Assembly: GCF_051020765.1 (NCBI RefSeq)
Contig: NC_134944.1
Location: 3,720,001-3,784,000 of the forward strand
DNA: 64,000 bases
Reading direction: 5' to 3'
Origin: Lasioglossum baleicum
Taxonomy: Eukaryota > Arthropoda > Insecta > Hymenoptera > Halictidae
The notes below the pieces were generated by a model. The model was not told the DNA's origin. It did not search any database and saw nothing but the letters and a program-made list of their open reading frames with translations. The position numbers were made by a program, and so were the translations under genes. Position 1 is the stretch's first letter. Each line of letters opens with the position of its first letter. Of the stretch, positions 32,392-46,400 are shown piece after piece.

Positions 32392-35300
32392 CTAACAGAA
32401 ATGTTCGTTTAATGAGCAAGAACTAAATAGTGTCGCTTCTTCTATGCTGGTTCGCTCGTTCCACTCTAGTTTCTTTCTTTACCTGTGTCCTCGGCGTTGA
32501 TCTCTGCACCGCGATCCTCCCGTTCAGAATCGGAAGATTCCACTAGCAATGTCACACGCTTCCCTTTTCCTTTTGCTGTTGGTTTCTTCGCAGATTCTAG
32601 TAATCAATCGATTCGAATTTATTTATACACGTCTCGAGAAAGCATCTTGGTTATTTCCAAAAATATATAAGTTGTTTTCGAGAAAATAGTACGTTTCTAG
32701 AAGATTCTAGTAGTCAATCGATCCAAATTTATTTATCTGAAGCTGTTTCTCTAAAATAGTTTGATACGTACCGATTGTTTGAGGGGTTGCAACGCTTTCT
32801 TCTTCATCGCTTATTACGACCAACTTTCCGCTCGACTTCGCTGGCATCCTGGAGCTTTTCGTTGGTTTCGGTTTTTCATGAATTTCGATGTCGGAATCAG
32901 AGTCCAGCGAAATAGATGGCACTGCTTCCTCCTCTCGTTCTGTTGCTAAAGTTGCAAGAAACTAATTCTGTAGACGTCTGACGATAGATTTAGAACGATT
33001 AGGGACGTACCTTTCGAGGCAAAGTATTTTTTAATGGTCTCCAATGCGTCAACATCGTCCTCGCTCTCGCTGTCTCCGACAGTTTCCGATTTGATCTTGC
33101 GAGGGGATGGTTTTGGTTCTGTTCAAATTTGATGTTCGGCAAGATTGAAAAAGAGATTGATTTTGTGAGAAAACGGTATGAAGGAACGAGGTATGTATGA
33201 AGGAGAATAGCTTGAAAACGATTAATATGAATAAATTGAGAAATAGCATGAAATACAAAGGGACTAATACCTTCAGCAATGAAATTCCCGGCCAATGCGG
33301 CGTCGATAAGATTGCAACGCTTTTGAATGGTCGAGGTAAGCATATTAGCCGGTATACGCCAATAAGATTCCTGTTCATCAAACGGAGGTGTGAATCCTAT
33401 AGCCCGAAGAAGCTTTTGAAAGCTCGGCGAATCCATCGCGGCCGACGAATAATCTGTCAGCGGGACTAAGGGAATACCTTCGGTGCTTTCCTCGTCTCGA
33501 TCGTCCAGGATATCCTGCAGGGATTCCTTAATCCATTCCACAGCTACGCTCATATCTGATTTACCGGGAAAAATTTGTTATTATACATCTGCCATGGAAC
33601 TGTAATAGTTACAGTGCATTCTTATTATTAATTACTAGACAACGAATTTGATGTATTTATGATAAAAATGGGCAGATTTAATTTCTGACAGTAAAAAAAT
33701 TTGAAGAATTTAAATGTATACTACTATATTTTATTTTGTCAACCTATTAAACATATTCAACAAGAAATTAAATGTTTATCTCACCCCAGCTTGTGTTGCA
33801 ATTCAGGTAGAAAATTCAATTTCAAATCAATACACGTCTTCCTGTATTTCTAATGTAGTAAGATAATAATTAACATTTTAACACTAAACCTCTCTACCGA
33901 GTGATAACAAAAATTATATAAAATATACTTTCATACAAAATTCGTATAAAATATAATTTGGCTCACAAAAATTATTTAAAGTATAATTTAGCTCACAAAA
34001 ATGACAAAGCTCCGTTTATTTAGATTCTGTGCAATTTTTATTGCAATGTGTGCTTGGACAAAGAAATTTATCGAATCAATTTTCATGTAATCGACTTCTT
34101 CATTTCAATAATTGTAAGATGAAAAATATAAAACACGTCGTTCGACTAGCAGAGGTAGGTTTTAGTGTTAAAGGAATTAGACAGCAGCACTTTTTCCGTG
34201 TTCAACCTTCACGCGAGGGTTAGCCGAGAACGAATTAAACGTTTCCACCATTTCGAATTCCGTCTAGCAATTTTTCTCATAAATACACGAGCTGAGGAAT
34301 CTAACGAAACATTTCCCGAACGAAACTATGTCATACCCTAAATTTCACCGCCCTCGCGGCCGGAATTCGCAATTCCGCGCGTTAGTTAATATTGGCGAAG
34401 GAGCGCGGGGCATCATTCTCGAAAAAGAAAAATACCCTGTCCATGACGCGGTGAAACCGAATTTCAAGAACACTCTAGAAGAACGCGTGTTCCCTCTTTG
34501 ACACGTTAGCACAGGACCAAAGGATCTTCCTCTTCTGATAGGTGACAAGCACATTGGCTTGACACAAAGGGGCGAGGAGATCGTTTTTTAAGGATATCCT
34601 TTTGAAAATCCGTTGGGGTATGAACTCCCCGCGCGGGAGCCTACATTTGTACCGCAAGCAGGAGAGTCTGACATGTCATTACTTTTTCCGGTTGATTCTT
34701 TTCAAAACCATTGGCCTCTACCCTCTTTCTCTTTCTGTTACAGGACATTTGTGACCATGATTATGAAAGTGGTCCAGTCAAAATTTTAAAAAAATGAGTG
34801 TATCGAATTCAACTTTAAAAAATTATATCTTATAAGTGAAATTCATTATATATTATGAAATTTAATTAAATTTACATTGAGGGCACAAATAAAAAAAGTT
34901 TTAAAAAATGCCTTTTTTATTTTTGTATGTATAACCTTGTAAATTATAATTTATGAAAAATCTGTTTTGCATATACTTTCATAAACCAATGCTTCTAATT
35001 GATTGTAAAAAAATCAGGTCGTTTGGCACAATTATAAAAAAGTTATTCTGTTTTAAAGGGCGCTCGAATACTTTCGTGGCTCACTGTATATGTATATATT
35101 CACATCATATTATTTTAAAGGTGAAACACTATTTTGAAAATAGAACTTTCAGCATTTTCTCTGTAATTCCGACAACTTTCAATTTCTTTAGACCACTTTT
35201 CGATAATTATGGTCACATTTGTCCTCCTATGCGAGAATGGACTGCACAATATTCGAAGTTGTTGCCGGGAATTTTCTACCCATAAATCACCCGGTGCTCT

Positions 35301-37403
35301 GCTCCAGGAAAGCTGACAAAAGTAAGGGGGACACGGTGTTACTCACTTTTTTCGATGACATCCTTCAAGAGTCCAGATAATTGTGCATCCGTGTAGACTA
35401 CGGCTGGCTCTTTCTTCGTCTTCCTCGTCTTCGTTTTCCTGTTTGCTGGTTTATTGGGAGCCTGGCTGCCACGTCTCGAGGATTTTCCAGCTTCTTCGTC
35501 GCTGCTTTCATTCTCGTCTGAATTACTAACAGACCGTGTTTCCCACGACGATTTCCCTTTTTACAGAGCACGTGGAAATGGATATAAATTTCGTCGGTAT
35601 TGATTCTTCCGATATCACAGACGCCGCCGCACCGTTGCACACCGAATTCGTGGGGAATACTCTCGCGCAAATATATCTCATTTGTATAGTTAGCGAAATT
35701 TTCAATTATTCCCTAGCAGATTTTATTCCACGCGATGAAAAAAATTGCTTGAAATTACTGTGAACCATTACTTGTCCAATTACAAAACGTTTTTACTTTT
35801 TATAATATATATTTGTGGCACTTTTCTGATGAAAATCCCACTCAACACGATATTATTCGAACTGTATTTCGAGCTACAGGATTTAAGAAACAGCACGGAT
35901 CCGAGTGTTTTTCTTAGATACACTGTATTTCGAAATCACCACAGGTTAAGTATCGACGAGTTTTCCAGAATCGGAAATGTGTTGAAATACGTTCCGGATC
36001 TCCGCGGTAGTGGAGGAAACAGCAGCAAAAATTTCGCATCGGTAAATCGCATTCCGACCACGACTAGGAACGCGCGCGTGGAAACGTTATTTCAATACCG
36101 CACGTAAGCCGAGACAAAGCTTCGCTTTTATACTTCATCTCTTAACCTTGTATATTGTGCACGGGTACAATGCGATCTATCGTAACGTATTGAATGAAAA
36201 TAAGTCGCCGGTGAGCGTGGTGGTGGTGAGGGAGGAAGGGATGGGACACACGGTCGGCGTACAGAGAAGGACAATGCGACCATAATAAATATGGAATTTG
36301 TAGAATCGCGTAATAGCAAGGGAGAGAGGGGGATCAGTCATATCGGCCCCGCCGGGCCTTGAAAACTACGAGCAGAATTCGAGTCCTCTCCGATATTAAA
36401 TAACCAAATTTGTATTCCGCGACGAGTCTGGCCGAGACGGGGCTTCCCGTTCGTGCGCAATGTCGAGGCAGAAATGCAAACGTTATTTCAATAGTGTTGT
36501 CTATATTCATAACATTCGATGCGACGCAGAGTGTTATTGCCAATCTACTGTGACTCCCACTAATATTCGGACATTTACAAAGACGACAACTTTTTTAATA
36601 TTGGACCATACCAGTATTTTATACGTTTTCAATAAAGACCCACGTTAAAAAGTAGTAAAATGCAATTTTTAGTACAAAGCCGCGGATAACATTTTTGCAA
36701 AGGAAAACGTCGCTTGAAATGGTCTCGGGAACCACCCCCTTTCGGGAAGTTCACGAATTTACCCTGTGTAAAATAAATAAAAATTGTACTAAATTCTGTC
36801 GGATTATTTAGTCTGCCCTTTTTTACAAATTTTCAGAGGCATAAAGATTGATTACAAACGACTCAAATTTCATTTACTTCGTTAACATCTTCGTCGCAAG
36901 TCTGACTCGTTAAAACGCAACGAGAGGTTAAAATCGTGATCGAATCTCTAGATTGTATGCTTCGTAACAATTTCCCGTAAACAAACAGGGAGGGAGGGTC
37001 GTTCGATCACCCGCGTGACGGTCGATCTCGGCAGCACCAGGAATAGGGTTAACAAAATGGGGTATTAACGCTGGAGGATTTCGATATGTCTCTCTAACAA
37101 CTATGGCAACGGGAATCTTTCTATTAAATTATCTGTGGGGGTGAATCTCCGGGGTATACCCAATTAATTCGGCGATTGTGTTGTGCTGGATCGTGGGACA
37201 GAGAGGGCTAGGAGAAAACAAAGTCTATATAACCTGATCTCTGACGATATAGGCGAAAAGGTTTTTTCTCTGGTGCTGGTGGATCATAAAGAACGAGGTA
37301 GGAGGGTTCTACAAGAAGATTCGGTACAAATTGATCTCCCCTTTCATTTCCTCCCCGGGGCCGGGAGGTTTCTTTCCATCTCTCCCTCTCTTTTTCACTC
37401 TTT

Positions 37404-37440
<37 letters not shown>

Positions 37441-40400
37441 CCGATGCTTTTATTCCCCTCCGGTCTATGCAGTCGCTGGCAATCGTATTAGCAGAAGACT
37501 GATCGAATGGGAATAGTCGCAGAATCTGAGGATAGTAAGAAAGACAGATGCGAATGGAATGGGATAGGATTGGGCAGAACAAGGAGTGCTTCAGAGCCGC
37601 TTGAGACCCCGGAGAAAGGGCTGGTAAAAGGGAGAGGAGTAAAGAGAGCCAAACGGCCATAGATTGAGAAGACTGTCGGCAGATGCGGAGGGATGGAAAA
37701 AGGCGGGGAGGGGTGGTAGGTTGAACGAAAGACAGAAAGGGAGAGTGAACACGCTTACCTTGGTTGCTTTTGCCGGACCGCTTCTTGCGCAGCTCCTTTC
37801 GATCCGCGGCCAATCCTAATTCCAAAAGCTTCTCCTTGATCTTTGGCTTCGGCCGCTTTATCGTGAGCCCATTGAAGATCATATCCACCGGATCTGTGTT
37901 GTATACAACCGTAAATCGTATCGGCATTAATTCAACGGTGAACGGAACGAAACCTTGATTCAATCCGAGACCCGAAGGCGTTCTCGCTGTAATAAGCAGC
38001 GCTCTACACCCCACCCGCCGGAATTAAATTAGTGAAAAGGAAATCCATTTTCTGATAAGCGAGACCTGCTTGCTCCCGACAGCCGATTCGCATCGGGCAA
38101 CGACAATACACGGATCCCGTTCCCTTTTCAATTAAAAAATTACCGTCGGCGGACGACGCTTTCAGAGGTCGCCTATTCTAGTTTTTTTTTTTTGCACGCG
38201 CCTTCCGAGTAATTCTCTGCTATTTGTATCTAACAAGAATTAGCGAAGGATCGGAAGAGTAGTCTGCAACATGTTCGCGAAACTTTTGCGGGTCAACGAG
38301 AAAACAATTTGTGTGAAATGAAGCAAGTTTTACGAGACCCCCGAACATTCGATCGGCAAAGGATATTACAGTGTTCCCGCGATTGTGGTGAGAACCTCGG
38401 GCGTATCGAGAGTCTCGAGAAACGAAATGGTACTACGTTTTTTTAGGTGTGTGTGTCTGCCGAACATAGATTTCTTGGATAACCTTTCCAAGGTAAATGC
38501 AATCCCATACCCGAGAATGATAGGTCGAGTATCATAAAACCCCAATTTAAACACCCTAATACCTTAATTTCTTTATAGCGCGGTCGACCGCCCAAGGGGG
38601 AACCCCTAGTAGTGGGGATAAAAAAGTCATATCAATAGAGGGAACACTGTATTCTTTGTTCCTTTCGATCGACTCCAAATTATTTCTATAACCAGCCGTT
38701 ACCGATGCCCAGCGTTTAATTAAATCTCGAGAATCTTCGTGCTAATGAATTTCCGGGCATTCGTAAAATTCCTAGACTGTTATCAAGGTATCGTCCACTT
38801 GTGGCACTCGTCTGGTGAAAGTTCAAAAATTACCGTCGTCATCTTTACGTAGCTGCCAGAGCTCCTCGAGTTGAGCAACTTCCTCCTCGGACCACTCTTT
38901 CGGAAGCCTCTTCTGGATCTCGCTTTTCACTGCCTGCAACAATTTTCCTCGAGTTAACAACAAAAATAACCGTGCTCGTCGTGTCACAGCGGTTCTTAAC
39001 AGGTTGGACTTTTTCGTGGATGTCTTGGCTGGATTTACATTTATTTATATCCATATTTATTTTCTTACCAAGCCTAATATGAACTGATTGTTCAAGTTAA
39101 TACTAGAATTTGGATGGAACTTTTGATGGAAATGGATGCAGTACAATCAATTTATTTTAAGTTAATTTTTGTAGGAAATTAATTTGAGATTTTTAAATTG
39201 CGGGAGATTTCAAGTTTAAGTTATTTTTAGAAGAAGTTTGTATATGTATTAACCCTAGTCCACATCTGAATCTAAATTTGCCCGAAGCTTCGCCACTTTT
39301 ATTTCGTTTAATGTGAAACACAAAAAGTTCCAACCCGTCGATTGACCATAAAAATTGAATTCCGCGCGAAAGCGCATAATCAACGGCTTGGATTATGATC
39401 AACATCGAAATCTAATTACACAGAGCCGCAATTATGAATTTGTAGCACGCGGAAGAACTAACGGACGCGCCGCGGAACGGAAAAGTTTAATGGCGGCGCC
39501 GCCGTGCTTGCCGGCGGTCGAAATTTTTAATTTCTCGTTATATTATAAATCCAGGCGCGCAATTTCTTGTCCACAAGCTGCATGCAGCAATTAAATTCAT
39601 CCCTTTCTGAAGTGCCCTGCAGCTTGCGTTCTACGCATTCAGAAACAACCCCCTAGTTAGGGGTTGGGGGGAGTGGGAGGTTAGCAGCAATTTATTACGC
39701 AAATAAGTCTGGTGATGAGGTGGGGGTAAGGGAAGAAAAAGAATAACAGGAGAAGAGTGTAAAATCTAATTCCCAGATTCGGAGCACTTATTTCTCCTAA
39801 TAGAGATAAAGGGGGAAAAAATAAGGCGCTTGTTTTCCGATGATTACGTTTCAACCTCCCCCGAGAGGATTTCGCTCGGTTGTCCTAAATGGCTGTCGCG
39901 TAGCGTCGCGCGACTTCACCGACTAAATGAATGTCAAATGAACACCCCCGGCCCCGAACAGACCCTCTCCGCCGCGGCATTCAGTTTAGAGGAATGAGAG
40001 GTACCCACGCATGAAATTATTTAAATGAAACGCTTCCGTCGACTAAGACCCAGTTTCATGGATTTTCCCCCGGCGAATCGATAATACGTCTCATCCCCTT
40101 TCTTCTCTTTCTTCTTCCTCCTTTCGCTCTCTCTCTCTCTCTCCCTCTAGCTCGCTTTATCTGTGTGTTCCGTGCCGTTCATTTGCGTAGCTAAATCTTT
40201 AGACGACCAGGGAGAGCTATTCCGTCCCTCTACGGTTCAATAGATTTTCCCGGAGCATTGTCAAACCCGACAGACTTAGGGCACCGGGCGCAAACACAGC
40301 TTAGAAGTTTGTTCCATTGTTTCTCGAGCTGCGCAAACAGACGTCGGGTCACCAATAGTCCGGACCTGTTTTATCCTATGAGAGCGGAATTTCAAAACCG

Positions 40401-43400
40401 ACTTCAAGAATTCCACTAGTCATGCTAGAGGCGATGTGTGCACATAATTATGAAAGTGGTCCGAGAATGAACATTTGAAAAATAATGTAAATTCAAATTC
40501 AACTTTCAATCATTACATTTAAATGTATTGTAAATTCAAATTCAACTCCCAGCAACCCAATTTAAATCGAAATTCAACACTTTCGTTCGTTACATGTAAA
40601 TCTAAATTACAATTCAACTTCCAATCAATATATTTCAATCGAAATTCAAATTCAACTTCCAATCACTATATTTAAATCGAAATTCAAATTCAACTTTCAA
40701 TCATTATTAGACTGCGGATCTTCACGTAAAGTAAAAATTGTCTGCATCGATTGCAAGGAATAGAAACCAAACAGAATATTACTTCTTCCCTCAATAATTT
40801 TAATAGATGAGAGATCATGTATTGACATCTTCAATTTTTGAAATTTTCCTACAATTTTCAATTTCAGCTATTCGATTTTACTATAAATTATATTTAAATC
40901 TAAATTCAAATTCAACTTGCAGTCATTAGACATATAAAGAAACATATGTTTAAGAAATATGAAAGGGGAGGGGGCTTCATTGCCTCCCCTAATTTGCATA
41001 AATCTGGCAACAAGGATTATTGGATCAGCAGCGATTAAAGAGGAGGCGGTACCTGGGTAACGGATTGTTTCGCGAAACTAAGCAATCGGAATGGTTCTTC
41101 CACGGTGGGTAGGCGTTTATTAGTCGATGCATCATGCCAGCGGAACACATTCGCTTGAATCCCTAAAGGGTTCGAGATTCGGGGGTGTAAGAATCCGTCA
41201 AGGAATCAATAACACGGGGTAACAGCCGACTTCGCCCCTCGAATCAGTGGTGTGAGAGCAATCAACTCCCTTTCCTGACGCGGCGGCGCAGCGGGTGCAC
41301 ACCTATGATTAATCGTCAATTTCGAAGTGGGGTAATACCGTTTTAACGGTAGTCAGATATATCGTCGCCTTACCCCCCATCCATCCCTCTTACTTTCCCT
41401 CTATTTCTCTTTGGCGCACGTGCTCCCAGCTACCCCAGTCGCCTTAGACCAGGTAATGTCTCAAGATTATCGTTACAAGGTGTCCCACCACGATGTTGTC
41501 CAACCGGGTTTTCAACAAACGGAAGGATGCCTCGCTCAGGGATAGTGCTAAATTGCCTAGATTCCACGGAGTGACGAAGATAACCATGAATCTCGCCGCC
41601 ATCGACCTTGCTGATTTTCGTCAGCGAAATTTTTAACCCCCTTCGAATTGTTGCCCCACGCAGGACACGTTATATTTAAATCTAAATTCATATTCAACTA
41701 TCAGCAACCCAATTTAAACCGAAACTCAACATTCAATCTCATTATATTTAGATCTAAATTACTATTCAACTCTCAGCAACCCAATTTAAATCGAGATTCA
41801 ATTTAGACCACTTTTATAATTGTGGGCACACCTAGATAATAGTGTACGTACAAAATTGCAGCATTAAAATAACGAGAAGGACGTTAAAACAAAAGCGAGG
41901 GGGCCAGAAAGCAATCGTGCTTCACGCGACGATTTTTCCACGGAATTGTCAGGACGTGTGTGATCAAATACGAGAGTGACTGTATGTATTCCTGTTCGAG
42001 AGCGGCTGATTTGTCTCCGAGCGTCGCGCGTTTCGTCGAGGACCTTCAATGGCAGAAAAAATGAGGGGAATTATTTCCCGAGCGGTGTACATTTTCACAT
42101 TCTTACAGTGCGGGCTCTTTGTACAGTTTCGTGGTAGAGGGAGAAGAGAGCGGTTAAGCTCGCTTGGCGCGTACCGCTCTTTACTTTCACGCTCGATACA
42201 AATGTTTATACGTGTTTCGTAGGGCAAGAGGCAAACAAAGCGATAGCTTCTCAGAGCTTGTGAAAAGGAGGAGGTACCGGAAGAGAAATAACGCGCTCAA
42301 GCGAATAAGCCGGTCTGGAAACTCGTGAACGGAAATTTTAATATTACCGCCACGATTCCAGGTGAGCACCGAAGGAAATGTATCGTTGCGTTTCTGAAAC
42401 GTCAATGAACTGCATTTCTCTTTCTGTGGACCAGCTTTGCCAATTTATATTCCAACAATCTATCTGCTCGTTACTACATAAACACGTGTAATTGTAAACG
42501 TACAGAATAAAACCCTAGTCATTATTTTTTCATTGATAAAATTTAAAAAATTTTACAGGGTGACCAAGGTATCCTGTTTTATCGAGAATTTTACTTTACT
42601 GATGCTAAATCGCCGCGCATGAGCGAGAAAACTAGGCCAATATCTTAGCACTGCTTACGACCTAGAATACCCCCACTATCGCGCTCCTGGCCGGCCGGGA
42701 GGGGGTAGCCCCATCGATAATGAATTGCATAATACACCATAAGTAGATTGCGGATCTTTATGCAAAATAAAAATTGTCCGCATCGATTGCAACAAATAAT
42801 TCTTCCCTTAATGATCTTAATAGAGGAGAACTTATCTATCGACATCTTCAATTTTTAGAATCTTTCAACAGTTTTCAATTTCATCCTGCGAATCAGAAAA
42901 TACCATGAAACAATAACACAAGACAATTAAAACAATCCCCAAATTACAGCGGAAAATTAAACCACCGAGTAGCTAGACCAAGGTCGAATAGAATGAACCG
43001 AATATATCGCCGGTGATCGAATATTTCACGGCCGACTATGCGGACAGTACACAGCTCGTCGATTTTTGTCACGGTTCCAATAACTGAGAAATCGAAAGGT
43101 CGATGACAGACAATCGCGGCGCGCACACACGCGTGCACGTTATGCATATCCGCGCGCATGGAAAACCGAGGACGTCTAGCTTCCTGTCCAAAATCTTCAT
43201 ACGCTCCTTTGAAAGGAAAACGCAAACAAAGCGATAGCGTTTCGCGTAGAGTGAAGGGGTAAGGGGGGTTGGAGAGGGAGGAGTGGGGGGATCGGAGGGA
43301 CGCCGGAAAGGAACACTTGACAGGAGAAAATCTTGAGATACTTTCATCCCTGCGCGAACCAGAAGCAGAAGCAAAAGAGGGACGAAACTCTTGCTGGCAC

Positions 43401-46400
43401 AGCGGAAGTCGTGATCCACGCAGGGACAGAGAGACCTCCATCTTTCTCTCTTTCTCTGTGTTGGTTATAGGAGAGCACACGCTACAGAAAGCACCTCCGA
43501 GAAATTGTCTCTCGAGAATTTACAGTTCCTACAGCAATTCTCCGGCTACGGTTCTTCGTTTCTTTCTCCTTCTTCTTCTCTTTCTTTTTTTTTTTTTTTG
43601 CATACGTTCATCCCGTCAGTGACGCCAATCCGAAACCTTATTTTTGGGGGATGCTGCCGCTCTCGCGCACCCTCCGCGTTTCTCGCGCTTCCTCTAAATC
43701 ATTGATTCCCTCATGGTTTCGGTGACGGTAGGCTAGAGCCCATCGGTTCTACGGATGCTCCGATATACAGGGTGAGCCTCGTAACATCACGAATTTCAAT
43801 CATTCGTGGATTTGTTGCGCGAAACAATTTTTACAATAAATCTTGCGTGCTTTCCAGGGGAACATACAGTGCTGCACTGCTCTGCTTGCCATCGAGATAT
43901 CAGGGCACCTTCAGTTTTTATTACGATTTCAGAGATACCCGGTATACAGGGTGATTCTGTGATTCTGGGTCAAGTTACTCCTCCTTTTTCAAGTGAAAAT
44001 ATAAAAAAAATATGCTATAATACTATGAAAAATTCTTTTCAATCTGATTTGTCATATATCTCTTTATACGCAGGATAATAAAAGGATCGGGATTGGTTTA
44101 ACAAGAAAATAGAGTTGCATTAAAGAATAAAGTGCAACCGCGCGTGGCGGATGCATCGGTGGATCCACATAAAAAATAATGTCGCAGGAAGCTGGAACAT
44201 ATAAAAATACGTAAAAAATTAATGAAGTCATACATATTAATGAAGTAAAAGCTTAAAAAAAGAGCAGTGACTTGTCCCAGTTCCCAGAATCACCCGGTAT
44301 ATGAAAACGCAAATGGGGGTGCGTCGCGATTTGGTCGATCGCTGATAAAAGAATGAGATCACGTGTCGCATTCTGCTGGCATGAATTGCTCGATGAAGCG
44401 TTCGAAGATCATATTTACTGCGAGCAACTTTATCGAACAGAAAATTTGTCATTCTTCACGAGAATTTCCATTTGAAGATATAATTTTAAATGAATCGAAT
44501 TTCGGGTTGTGCTTTTTTTATATCGTCTATGATATACTACAGGTTCTCGTGAAAACAGGAAATTTAATAAATACAGTCATATCTCTCGGAAGACTAGGGT
44601 ATTACACAGTCTCAGGGTGTGTCAGCTTCAGACGCCCCATAGATCAAGGCAGGGAATAATCTTCAGCAGATATAGTTGCTATATTTTCCTAGGTCACATT
44701 CTTACCCGACTCCACAATTTCCAGCCATTCTCCAAGCTAATTCGAATAAATATGCGACAGGCTATCGCGAGAGAAACACGTACACAACATGAATAAAATA
44801 TTAACCACGTATAAAATATTAACTACGTATAAATATTAATCACCCGGTCTATTTAGTACGATTAATATTCTCGCAGAGTATTAATAATAGAACCTCTACC
44901 AACATTTGGTTCAGCTTGATAATGTAGTTACGTATTTATAGAATTTTTTAGCTCGCCATGATGGAATTTGAATATTCCATTCCGAAAATTGGTCTCATTC
45001 TTACCAATCCTTAGAGCATAGTGAGATTAAAATATTCTGCAGCGACTGTGCGAGAAGCAGTAGTCAAATAAAAATTCATATCATACCTTAATCGTCTTTT
45101 TACGTTGAAAACAACATAACAATATTCTTAGACTTTCAACATGTTTCTCTGTTTTATATTTCACCCAGTTCATTTCTTCGTGAAATGCATAAAATGGTTA
45201 GCAATTCATTAAATGAATTAATTTTGAAAATGTACTAACCTTGGAGTTGACAATTAAGCACAGCTCCTTCAATTTCTTGATGACACCTTGACGAGTTCTC
45301 TCTTGATTAATATTTTCTAATATCCAATCGACAAGATCTAGACAAACAGAATATCAAAAATTTGTTAATACAATTTCCACTTTATTCATTTTTGTGTACC
45401 ATAAGAGACACGCGTATTATATGATTGAACGGAATACCTTTAAAAACAAAGTGATTGTTTATTTTGGTCGGTGGTTGAAGCACTTTGTCGCTAATTGAAA
45501 GCGCAAGCGGAAATCTCAGCCATTTGTTTCTCCATTAATGTAAATGGAATTCGAATGGATGGTGGATCGGAGTTAATAGTGTTTGTACTATTTATAGTCA
45601 ATCAATATTGTCCGTGAATTGATTCGAAGAAGGGGTGGCTAACTGGATCATCGTTGGGGTACGTGATTCGGTTAGCCGATAAATGAAGACGTTGTTATCA
45701 GTAACCTAATATTATCGGTAACTCTCAGCAGCATCTAACAATCCTGATGTTAAGGATTTCGCGGCTACAAATAATAAGATCTTTGTCGAGCTGAAACTCA
45801 TTATCGAAACTGTTACCGCAGATACCTTCGCAAGCAATTGTTACAAAATTTTCCTTCGTCCATCAACTCTCACAAAATATATTGCTATTTATTGAAAAGT
45901 TCTCATTGAAATAATCAATTACAAAGTCATAATAATTCGACGATGAATAAAGAAACAAATCGAACACTCTCCCGATATTCTCTATTAATTTCTAATTTGC
46001 AATCATCGAGGAAATAAAAGCAAATTCATTCGTTCGAACTCCCGTAAAATTGAAGTACCACGGGGAAACTTTTTAATTGGAGCATTATCAAAGTATTTGG
46101 ATTCGATTATAATGGGTACCCCGGAGCAACAAAACGAAACGTTCCCGGTCTGTTTTAATTTAATTATGGCAGCTCGGGATTTTTTTTCTTTAAACATTTA
46201 CGGTTCTATCGATGTCCTCTGTCGCTAACAACTGTGCATACAAGGTGTCGCCGAAATCATGGTGTAGTTCCATGGCAATGAATATTAAATATATTTGGTC
46301 GTTCGGAGAGTCATTTCGTTTTCTCAAAGGACAATGAGAGACTAGACTGCGGATTTTTCTGCATTTATGAAGAAATTAACTGGGTGAAATATAAAACAGT

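Noticed and set aside
32999..33270. Extension of the PAB exon to a frame ending at 32999
   Set aside because: A canonical donor after 33271 and an in-phase next exon show the remainder is intron.
37208..38014. A 268-codon minus-strand gene
   Set aside because: Only 37759-37893 is coding (timeout). The rest is intron read-through over a TC microsatellite and splice sites.
42944..43480. A 178-codon minus-strand gene
   Set aside because: Arg/Ser-rich reading of GA-rich DNA without splice or domain support, inside a timeout intron.
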